Source: Begonia masoniana (Eukaryota > Streptophyta > Magnoliopsida > Cucurbitales > Begoniaceae). From it: DNA of 64,000 bases. Made by a program: the position numbers and the translations under genes. Under the pieces are notes generated by a model, which had not been told where the DNA came from, did no database searches, and was given only the letters and a program-made list of their open reading frames with translations. Numbering within the stretch: the stretch's first letter is position 1; every line of letters starts with the position of its first letter. Location: NCBI GenBank assembly GCA_022432975.1, contig CM039508.1:14416954-14480953 (forward strand), read 5' to 3'. Positions 10,596 through 20,958 of the stretch are shown here, in pieces.

Positions 10596-11715
10596 AACTC
10601 ATATCGCAGAAAATAATCCGACTTCACTAGCTCTCATATTGTAGACATAACATAGGCAGACATGAAACATGGACTCATCTAGGTACATGTAGCGGAAGAC
10701 TTAATTAAAACAGATCATTCTATACCCTTATAATCATCCCCAAATTTTGGTAACCAAATTAGACAATCACAGAATCCAATATACTAAAGAAAATCTCATT
10801 CTACTTAAACATCAGTTCATCATAAATCTTACTGACACATTATGAGCATAACTACGGGTCATATTCGCCTGCCAGCCACAGACTTCCACCCTGAGCACCA
10901 TCCTGCAACCAGCCTTAGACATCATCATTGAATTTGGAATCCTCACCTGCTAAATCTTCACTTACATCATAAGGTTTAAACTATAGGCCTAATGCTTAGT
11001 AAGGAATGCAATACTAACAAGTATGCATGAATGCTCATTTTAAGAAACAAATGCTCATGAATCTTTTCTTGTTCATATTCATGCTCAAAGTCTTCATTCT
11101 TGTTCATAGTTCGTATTCATCGTTCATAATCATCATTCATGCTCGTTATTCATATTCATCATTCGTGTTCATCAATCATATTCTTCGTTCATGTTGTGTG
11201 GATTAAGAGAGGATTTGTGCCGGTAAAGGGGTTGACAGTGAGAGTGTACATAGTCCCTTGCGGGTCGTAATCATGGTCCTTCCTTTTGGACAGTGACATA
11301 CGCCAAACCGCCCCCAACCCTCGCTTAATTCACGTTGCATAAGTTTTATATTCTTATCTTGTTCATGAGGAAAACATGCTCTTAAAACATCTTCATATGC
11401 ATAAAACATTCATGATGCATGAACATGAGAACTCTTAACTCATCAAGCTACAGAATAGTGCATTCATTCCACGTGAAATCATACCATTAATTCAAACATC
11501 AACATAAGTAGCAGACAATAGCTTAAATAACTTCTAATCATCGTATCAGTTTCTACCTAACATCCTTGTGATGTAGGGCCCTAATGGCCGGGAATCCTAC
11601 ACATTCACTTACCTGGTTTCCTTAGCAACTTGAACTCCTTTTCTTCAGACTTCTTCACCTAAAACATTTACATTGCAGTAGTTAAAATGAAAATCCTAGT
11701 AGTCCTAATCACAAG

Positions 11716-11924
11716 TGTAATACCTGGCTTGTACGGATTTTTGATTTAATATATTTTATTGATATATTATATTGTAGTGGCATTTTCGTAAATATGTCAA
11801 ATTAAACCCGTTTTACCAAAAGAAAGCGTCATTAGAATCCTAATTATTAATAAAGATTTTAAGGAAATTTCGGGAAATTTCTATGACGTACGTAGCTTTT
11901 ACATGAGGATGAATTAATATTAGG

Positions 11925-11960
<36 letters not shown>

Positions 11961-14028
11961 TATTTAATTAAACACAAACAACAAAAATTGTTGTTTGTGT
12001 TCGAGCTCCCCGCGAACGACGAAGAACAGGGGGAACGACGACGAAGCTCGGGCGACGATGGACGAAGCGCCGACGATTCTCGCCGTTCTCCGGCCAGACG
12101 ACGGCGACGAGAGACTCCGGCACATCCCCGCGCGCGAACCGACCAAGTAAGCTCGATTTTCTTTTCCCCCTGTTTCGGTTTTGTCATGGTCGACGGTGAC
12201 GAGCTCGATTGAGCTCCGACCACCGGCCACTTTTGGCCGTTCTTAGCGTCAAATGGCCGAGCATAACGCCGGCTATAGTTGCCGTGCGTTTGTGTGCTCA
12301 AATTGAGCGAAAACAGTGGATGCCCGAATTGGGCATTTCGGGTTTCTTGGGTGAAACCTCGATTTTTACATTTGGTTATGCTAATTGAGCGTATAGGAGG
12401 TTGATTGGTGAAGAAATTGACGAGAATTGATGGAAAACCGAAAATGGTGAAATTCCCGGTTTAGGGCAGATTCGCGTTTTTGGATTTTTGACCTAGCTAG
12501 AGTTATTTGTTTTAGAATTTCTTTTGACAGGTTAAAATAGGTTATTAGAGGAGCGCGTGGCCGCTGGAATCGTTCGATTCCGATAACCGACGCGAAAGTT
12601 ACGCACGTTTTAAGTTTCGGGTCGGTTTTTACCGAACCCAAATTAGTGGCCGTTTAGTTAGATTTTAGTTGGATTAAAGCTTTAGGAAATTGCTTTAGTT
12701 AAGGCTTTGTTAATTTGGACGTTTAGAAGCTTAAATTAGTTTTGACGTCAATGTTGTGTTTTGCCTCAGACAAACAACGCTCGTAGACGGAGCTCAGCGT
12801 GCTACGGATGACAGGTATCTCTCGTGACTTGTTTGGCCGATTGGCCTACACCATAAGATTTCTTGTTCTTCGAGGAAATTGGAGATTATAGTAAGTGTCG
12901 GGCGAATAGGTTGGGTAGTTAGGTTAATTTCTTATTAGGTTATGTTTCTATTCGTCTTGATGGTATGCACGTTCATTGTTTGTTATTGCATTGATTATGT
13001 TTATAGTATTGCACATGTTCACGCATCATGTTTCTGAAAAGCACGAAAAAGGAATTTCTATGCATGTTTTCATGAAAAGGAAAAAGATAATGTAAATGTA
13101 TGAATGAATGTAATCTGGTAAATGAGGTGGCGGTGGTTCAGACATGGCTGCTTGGGGAGCATGTTTTCCCCCCGGTTAGATACGAGGGGCTATCCAATCG
13201 CGGGATGTGCCGCTCCTATCTAGCGAGAGTGAGGCCACGGTGATATTATGTAATGAAATGAAATGAAATGAATAGCGAAAAGGTAGGAAGCATGTTTTAT
13301 GAACTGCACGCATAGCATGCATTGCATTCACGTAGACTTACTGAGCCTTAAGCTCACGACTTATTTTTATGGTGTAGGTGACCTCTACACAGGTGAGGAT
13401 GAGATCCCTCCACCCGAGGCATGAACAGTTGAAGAAAGATGGCCCGTGGGAGTGTGCTGGGCAGTCGACGCGTAATTGACCCGTGGGGATGTAGGTATAT
13501 GATTTGGGGACTTGATATGAAATGTATAGTTTGTCATATTAGGATGTTTGGGTTATTCTGGATAGAAATATGTAAGTGATAGGTGTAGGCTGTGGTAAAT
13601 ATTGTTGAATTGCTATGGATAACGAAACTGTTTTGAATTTACAACTTTCTGGAACTGCTTGGGACTTTCTTTTTAAACAGGAGGAATGTTTGGTTTTTAA
13701 ATGGATCCATGCAGTTCGTTTTCTTGGAAAATGTGTTTTGTTTACTTATGTCTCGAGTCGTTCTGAGTGAGATTATGGAAGATGTATGAGCGTCAAGAGA
13801 TTTGATGTTGAACTGTATAATTGAGATGTAGATAAGACATGATATTGTCAGGATGTGATGAATTGATGAGTTGAGGAATGATAGAAGATTGAGTGGTTTT
13901 ATGTAAACTGTTTTTATATGATAAATGAATTTTCTTTAAAGGTTTTCGAGAATGTTTTTAATTGGTTTAGAGGCTTAAAAAGGAAAATTTTATACGGGAA
14001 AAATAGGTACAGTTTTAGAGGTGTTACA
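11716..14028 (+). repeat. Element B 5' LTR
   Basis: TG...CA ends; contains an (ATT)n microsatellite at about 11923-11961 and a CpG-rich block at about 12000-12280. That block translates into arginine/serine-rich frames on both strands, which I regard as non-coding. Confidence 0.9.
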
Positions 14029-14031
14029 ATT

Positions 14032-14043
14032 ATGGTATCAGAG
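14032..14043 (+). other. Primer binding site of element B
   Basis: TGGTATCAGAGC, complementary to the 3' end of plant initiator Met tRNA, 3 bp after the 5' LTR. Confidence 0.9.
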
Positions 14044-14115
14044 CCCCAAGGTTTTAAAATCGATTCTCTAGACTGCTCGACTGCACAGCCACTACGCAGA
14101 CATCATTCCTCAACT

Positions 14116-14178
14116 GTAAGTATGTTTACTGCTTTGTTTCATTCTAGTTTCTTAGGATTATTTGTTTAATTTTTATAG
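14116..14178 (+). other. Possible 63-nt leader intron of element B
   Basis: GTAAGT donor and TTTTTATAG acceptor lie between the primer site and the gag ATG, with a T-rich body. The same position and length occur in elements C (63 nt) and D (62 nt). Confidence 0.45.
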
Positions 14179-14189
14179 GAGTTAGAAAA

Positions 14190-15332
14190 ATGGTTCGAGG
14201 ACTAAATGCCAGGGATGACGCCCTGGATAGACTTACAGATCTGCTGGACCGTCAGTCTCAGCATATGGACCGGCAAGCACAACAAATTGTGGACTTAGTA
14301 AACCGAGAGAACCAGCGAGAGAACCAAAGGGCCCAGGAATTGGTGGTTCCTAATAATCAGGGTATGCAGAAGTTCCAAAGCTTGCAGCCTCCAGTGTTCG
14401 ATGGACGATCTTCGGATCCAACTATTGCGGAGGAATGGATTTGCAATATGGAGGATATGCTGGAGTATGCGGAGGTGGAGAATGGGAAGAAGGTTGCTTT
14501 TGTCACCTTTCACTTGGCATTGGACGCCCGTTTCTGGTGGGATTCAATCAAAGTGACTACGGATGTGACTACTATGACATGGGAACGATTTAAGACTTTG
14601 TTCTTTGATAAGTATTTCAGCCGCACGGTGAGGGCGGCTAAGAGAAATGAATTCACACAGCTGAAGCAGACAGGTTCGGTTGCAGAATACATACGGAAGT
14701 TTGAGGCTTTGTCGCGATTTGCACCGCGTCTGGTCAGCGACAATGAAGAAAAGGTGCACCAGTTTATGGAGGGACTTAATTCGGAGATTCGGATGCACGT
14801 TATAGTGTCAGGTGTTATTGATGTGCCCTATTCTGACATTGCAGCTAGAGCTCTGGATTTCGAGGCTGCTAGAGCGACTTGTGTTAGGCCGAGAGAGCCA
14901 GCTAAGGGCTTCTTTTGCGAGATCCAACCTCAGTCATGGGACCGAGACTGGCAGCCAAGTGAGCATCAACAGCCACGACAACAAAGGAGTGATAAGAGGC
15001 CCTATGATAGTAAGGGTGACCGGGGAAAAGGAAAGCTAGTCCAAACGGCTACTCAAAAGCCTTTATGTCCACAGTGCCAGAAGCAGCACTACGGTGATTG
15101 TCTGACGCGTACTAATAGATGTTATCGATGTGGGGAAGCTGGCCACTATATCATGAACTGTCCGTTATTGAACCGGAATCAACCAGGCAGAGATCAACAG
15201 GGCAGGGATCAAAGAAAGGTTATGCCGAGGGTCTTTGCTTTCATCGAGCCTGGTGACGTCGACGATGGAGCCCAGCCTTCTACCCTGGCAGGTATTGTTT
15301 TAATTACCTGTACAACAATATTATTGTTTTGA
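14190..15332 (+). CDS. Gag polyprotein of element B, ending at the start of the protease region
   Basis: 380-aa Ty3/gypsy Gag, the RNA-binding capsid protein that would build cytoplasmic virus-like particles. The N-terminus (MVRGLN...) is glutamine- and charge-rich. The core retrotransposon gag domain lies at about residues 65-230 (LQPPVFDGR, EEWICNMEDM, FWWDSI, FFDKYFSRT, EYIRKFEALSRFAPR, FMEGLN). A zinc knuckle CYRCGEAGHYIMNC (CX2CX4HX4C) lies at about 311-324. Family members normally continue into protease after a PRVFA segment; here the frame ends 34 residues later (TTILLF) without the protease active site. No stop or frameshift interrupts the Gag domain, so the product could be functional. 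The ATG at 14190 heads the conserved MVRG start shared with elements C and D. Confidence 0.85.
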   Translation: MVRGLNARDDALDRLTDLLDRQSQHMDRQAQQIVDLVNRENQRENQRAQELVVPNNQGMQKFQSLQPPVFDGRSSDPTIAEEWICNMEDMLEYAEVENGKKVAFVTFHLALDARFWWDSIKVTTDVTTMTWERFKTLFFDKYFSRTVRAAKRNEFTQLKQTGSVAEYIRKFEALSRFAPRLVSDNEEKVHQFMEGLNSEIRMHVIVSGVIDVPYSDIAARALDFEAARATCVRPREPAKGFFCEIQPQSWDRDWQPSEHQQPRQQRSDKRPYDSKGDRGKGKLVQTATQKPLCPQCQKQHYGDCLTRTNRCYRCGEAGHYIMNCPLLNRNQPGRDQQGRDQRKVMPRVFAFIEPGDVDDGAQPSTLAGIVLITCTTILLF

Positions 15333-17590
15333 CAATAGTAATAATGATGATAACGATAGGCTTGAGAATAGAAAAGTAAGAAGATAGAAACTGGGTAAGA
15401 AAGAGTTGTAGGTGAACCTCGAAGAGAAAATAGTAGGTTACGTATAGGACAATAAGGACCAAATAGAAGTATAGTTATACATTAGTAGGATTAGTTTGAT
15501 TTAATCAACGGAGTTGCGCACTTAAGGTTTAGTAACAATTAGAGTAATACACCCTATGAGATATGGTTTATAAGTAGGTAAGGATTATGTCTAATTGACA
15601 ACCCCCTTGGAGTATCGGAATACGACTAATCAAGAAAGACGAAGGTTTAGATATAAACCTATTAAGGAATGACCTAGATTGTTGTAATACTTGGAGTGTG
15701 TTTAATTAGAGGATGTACCGTAGAAATCGTATATTAGTGATTCGTGTGAAGCTAAGAGTGTCTAAATTAAGATAGAATTCAAGAGTTAAACTTAGAGAAT
15801 TGAAGTCATATGCATGGTGATACTCTAGATACCGAAATTTGTTGTTCTCTAGGAAATGAGTACCACCAAAGACACCTTAGAAGACTAATCCATAAAGGAA
15901 GATATTAATCTGTGAGAAGATTTTAACCAACTTATTAGGTGGGAGGTCTAGCGAAGTTAAGAATAATCGACGAGTTGTGGACATGTCAGGCAGTTAGGGT
16001 TGCTCGATTGGATTATGAAGCAAAAGATATAGGAGTTAAGTTGTAAACCTATAGTTGGTACAATTTAAACTAAGAGCCACGAACATGAGGCTGACCTTCG
16101 AGATGAATATAGGAGCATCGGTGTTCGAGGAATTAGACGGATAAACCTTGGCGTAGGGATGTTTATGACTTTATTTGAATATAGAGGTGTAAGGTTGGAG
16201 AACTTGAAGAGAATCGGATGGAGGGCGTAAACTTACCTACAACAAGTTTGCTAACAAGAAAATTGTTAGACAAATTATTGTGAAGTAGACAAGTAGAGTA
16301 TTTGAACCCGACTAGGAGGAACGAAAGAGGATTGACCATTGTGTAACTTTGAAGAAATCCTCGTAGGATATTAGAGGTAAGTGCAAGGGATGGTTAGATT
16401 AAAAGAGAAGAGTTAAGATTAGAAGCCTAGTTCGATGGCTAATGTCGGGCGATTTGTGAAATTCACAATATGTTGAATAGAAAATGTAAGTTGCTCGGAA
16501 AGCCATTTAAAGTAAACTTAGAATGGGACAAGTTAGAAAAGCTCCGAAAGACCGATGGATGCATTAGAGACTTAAGGTTATAATAAATAGTTAAAACAAT
16601 TCTATGGTCAAAACTTGGGGATTCCATTGTACATGGAGTTAATAAGGAAATTGAGCTAAGCAGATGAGGATAATGTATATAGTATTTAGCAAAGGACATA
16701 ACGATAGAATTCGTTGAGGTAGCTTAAAAAAAAAAATGATATTTATAGCGTCTTAGTTACAAAGGGATCGGAATTCTAAGCGAGTGGTAACTTTGTCCCC
16801 AGATGGACTCGTCGGGGCCTCGGGGTAATCTCGAGGAGATGGTTTGTGAGATTTAGAGATTTAAGTCTTAGTTGAGAATTTCTTTTATTAAGACCCGCGA
16901 GGTGCCCAAGGAAGTTAAGTTATTTCGAGAATTGAGGATAAGAGGCAATCTTTAGTAGAAACCAATTAATAAGTGAGAGAGAGTTTAATGTTTTGGGTGA
17001 CTAAATGCAAACCAACACGTGCTCGGGGCGTTAAGTGTCAAGTACGCAGTTGGAGATCGTTTGGTTAAGACCGAGAGATTTGGTAAGAGTTGATACGTAA
17101 ACTGAAAGTGAGGACTACGATTAGGGAGTTAATGTATAAATTCGGTGGGTGTGCATCCCGATTGTGAACAGGATCAAGGGAATTGCGTCGAGGTATGGGT
17201 TACAGCCCAGAATTTGATGAAATTGTAGGCATTCAATTTGATTGGTGTTAGGAAGCTTAGGTATGGCTCTAACAAAAATATGTCGGAAGTTGGTACATGC
17301 GCAAGTATTTAAGTGACAAATATGTTGTCGGGTTAATTGATTGAGATTTGAGAATTTAGATTTTGCTTAGTACGTGAAAGAGGATGTGTACGATCGAATC
17401 GAAAGTAGGGGATACGAAATTAGAGCCAATATTAGAGAATATAGTAGGGTTTTGGTTTAGAACCACGAAGAAGGACCAAAAGTACAGATGGTTTACCGAG
17501 GTAAAAATGCCGTAAACAAGAGACGTAAATGTCAAGGACTATAAGCTATGGCGAATTTTGAGGACAAAATTCTAAATAAGGTGGATGGAA
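15333..17590 (+). other. Element B internal non-coding region lacking pol
   Basis: About 2.26 kb with stops in all frames and no recognisable protease, RT, RNase H or integrase motif. It ends with GAGGACAAAATTC and a purine run before the 3' LTR, as at the end of gypsy internal domains. Either heavily decayed pol or unrelated filler sequence. Confidence 0.6.
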
Positions 17591-17782
17591 TGTAATACCC
17601 GGCTTGTACTGATTTTTGATTTAATATATTTTATTGATATATTATATTGTAGTGGCATTTTCATAAATATGTCAAATTAAACCCGTTTTACCAAAAGAAA
17701 GCGTCATTAGAATCCTAATTATTAATAAAGATTTTAAGGAAATTTCGAGAAATTTCTATGACGTACGTAGCTTTGAGGATGA

Positions 17783-17818
<36 letters not shown>

Positions 17819-18513
17819 TATTTAATTAAACACAAACAACAAAAATTGTTGTTTGTGTTCGAGCTCCCCGCGAACGACGAAGAACAGGGGGAACGGCGAC
17901 GAAGCTCGGGCGACGATCGACGAAGCGCCGGCGATTCTCGCCGTTCTCCGGCCAGACGACGGCGACGAGAGACTCCGGCACATCCCCGCGCGCGAACCGA
18001 CCAAGTAAGCTCGATTTTCTTTTCCCCCTGTTTCGGTTTTGTCATGGCCGACGGTGACGAGCTCGATTGAGCTCCGACCACCGGCCACTTTTGGCCGTTC
18101 TTAGCGTCAAATGGCCGAGCATAACGCCGGCTATAGTTGCCGTGCGTTTGTGTGCTCAAATTGAGCGAAAACAGTGGATGCCCGAATTGGGCATTTCGGG
18201 TTTCTTGGGTGAAACCTCGATTTTTACATTTGGTTATGCTAATTGAGCGTATAGGAGGTTGATTGGTGAAGAAATTGACGAGAATTGATGGAAAACCGAA
18301 AATGGTGAAATTCCCGGTTTAGGGCAGATTCGCGTTTTTGGATTTTTGACCTAGCTAGAGTTGTTTGTTTTAGAATTTCTTTTGACAGGTTAAAATAGGT
18401 TATTAGAGGAGCGCGTGGCCGCTGGAATCGTTCGATTCCGATAACCGACGCGAAAGTTACGCACGTTTTAAGTTTCGGGTCGGTTTTTACCGAACCCAAA
18501 TTAGTGGCCGTTT

Positions 18514-20958
18514 TGTAATATCCGGCTTGTACGGATTTTTGGATATATTATGTTATATTATCATTTCCTTATTTAATGGCATTTTTGGTAAATATGTCAA
18601 ATCAGGTCCAATTTACAAAAAGAAAGCGTCATTACGATTCTAACGAATAATAAGAATTTTAAGGAAATTACGGGAATTTTCGGAGATCAAACACTACATT
18701 CCGAGTAAATACACTTTTCGTAATGTAAAAGACGTTCTCGTAAAAATAGCGAACGAGGTCCAAATTGCGAACGGACAGTTTTAATAAATCCCTGGCAATG
18801 AATAGAAGTTATTGGCAAAATATGGAACTTTCGAGAATCTGAATGGTTGGACGATTAACGAAACGAACGACGAAACGAATAGAATTAAGTGAGAAGGGCA
18901 AAATGGTAATTTGCAAATCAATTTTTATTTAAACATCACAAATCTCTCTTTTTCCTCACTTCCTTTCTTCTCTTCTCTGGATCGCACGAACAGAGAGTGT
19001 TTTTCTCTCTCGGCCGCCGACGCCGATCTTCAATCCGAGCTCCGTCCGACCTCCGTTCCTCCTCCGTCCTTCACGGTTTCTTCTCCTCTCGCAACCCTCG
19101 GTATGTAGCTTCGGCCTCTAAGCGTTTATTTCGAGTTTTCGGTTAGATTTAGGGTTAGGGTTGCAATTAGGGTTTCGACGAAAAACGCGATTTAGGGCTC
19201 GTAATTAATAGGTTAGCCATGATTAAGCATGTATCGAACGTATTGGACGTTATTGGACGAAGATAAACCAATTTGTGAAAAAGTATAAATTATAGAATTT
19301 TCGGGTTTTCGGAAATAACTCGTAATATGGATTTCCAGATTTATCAAGCGTTATGTCGTTGTTTAAAAGCTTCGATTTGTTAGATTAAGGACTTTATTAG
19401 TTTGGACATTTAATCGTTTAAATTGGTTTTAACGACAAATATCGTGTTTTGTCTCAGACACGACTCCCGTGGACGAAGTTTGAGATCCAGCGCGCTCAAG
19501 GTAAGTTCTCGTGACTTGCTTGACCGAAAGGTCTACACCATACCTCGTCGTCATATCAAGGATCCTTGAGGGTTCCTTGTTTTACGTTGTTTAGGTTGGG
19601 TAGCTAAGTTATGTTGTATTGTCTGGTTAATATGTATGTTGTTTGTTTACTTTCCGCTGATATGAACTGTTCATGCATCACGTTTTCGAAAGTCATGAAA
19701 AGGAATTTCTGCACGTGTTTTTAAGAAAAGGAACGTATATCTGAAATGAAATCTGTAACAAAATCTGAATGAATAAACGTAATCTGTCTGTATCTGGTCA
19801 CGCGAGATGGGGCTCAGGCACGGCTGTGCGTGTTGCAAGCGTGTACCCCCCCTCTCTAGGTGGAAAGGGTAGTCCGATCGCTGGATGGGCCCTCTCCGCT
19901 TAGTGGGTAGAGGTTTCGGTGACAATTCTGTCTGTCTGTGACGTAATGAATCTGTAATCTATAATTCTGTATCTGTAATCTGAATCTGAGCATGATTTCT
20001 GAATGGCATACGCACGCATGCATCTGCATTTACGTAGCTTACTGAGATTTCAATATCTCATATGTGTCTGTATGGTGTAGGTGACGTTCTAGGTTACGTT
20101 GACCCAGGTGAGAATGATATTCCTCCTCCTGATGTAGGAGCAGCTGATGGATGATACTCGTGGGAGTGCGCTGAGTAGTCGAGGCGCGATATGACCCGTG
20201 GGGATGTATGTATGGACTCTGGGGTTATTTTGGGATGTTTTGATCTGATAATTGTATAGAATATTTAGGTTGTTTGGATCTGGATAGGGGTTAGATAACG
20301 TTTTGGTAATTGTATGTAAAACGCTTTGGTCTAAACAGTTTTGATAAACGTTATGAAATGTTTTGGTTTAGAACCGTTATTTAAACGTTATAGAAATTCT
20401 GGAACTGTTTGGTTGTTTAAATTAAGTGTTATGAATTGTTTGTAGGTTGTTACGGATAGCTCGGTTTTTAGAGCTATCCACGCAGTCAGGATTTCGCAAA
20501 GCCTGACTCGAGTCGATTGAACTTAGAATACGTTTTAGTTTAATTGATTTGATTTAGGTGGTAAATTATGGTAATTGTTGGCGTGAAGAAGTGTAAGTTT
20601 TGCTCTCTGGAAATCGGATTCCAGAGAGCAAATCGTTGAAGTGTAAGCATGAAAGAATGGTGAAGTGCGTTGAAGTGCTGGAGTGTTTGAAGGAGGATCG
20701 CTGCCTCCTTTTGGCAGCCCCATTTCCGATTCTGCCCCTCCTTTAGTTTTTATTAAATATTTAAATGTTTTAAGTTTTATTTATTAATAGTTTTAGTTTA
20801 TATTTGAAACGATTTATCAAACGAACTTCGATTTCGATTCCGGTTTCGGTTTCGATTTCAATTCCGCTTTAACGTTAGGTTTTAAAGTTTTATTTTAAAA
20901 ATGTAAAATAGAAATGAAAAATTTATACGGGTAATGGGTACGGACTTAGGGTGTTACA
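18514..20958 (+). mobile_element. Solo LTR of a related gypsy family (fourth, innermost level)
   Basis: 2,445 bp from TGTAATATCC to GGTGTTACA, with target duplication CGTTT (18509-18513 and 20959-20963). The uninterrupted 5' LTR of element B gives the empty site. It shares architecture with the host LTR (terminal motifs, a GTAGGTGAC...CAGGTGA segment) but is otherwise diverged, so it belongs to another family. No primer site or internal sequence remains, as expected after LTR-LTR recombination. A telomere-like TTAGGGTTAGGG occurs at about 19147. Confidence 0.92.
20599..20632 (+). other. 14-bp perfect stem-loop near the 3' end of the innermost solo LTR
   Basis: Arms 599-612 and 619-632 (of 20xxx), TTTGCTCTCTGGAA and its exact complement, with a 6-nt loop. 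Role unknown. Confidence 0.7.

Noticed and set aside
11960..12301. Arginine/serine-rich frames in the element B LTRs (also 17818-18159)
   Set aside because: CpG-rich LTR sequence, open on both strands, present in both LTRs, with no known domain.
19141..19180. Interstitial telomere repeat
   Set aside because: Only two TTAGGG-like units plus a separate TTAGGGTTT; too short for more than a promoter-type telo-box, and inside an LTR.
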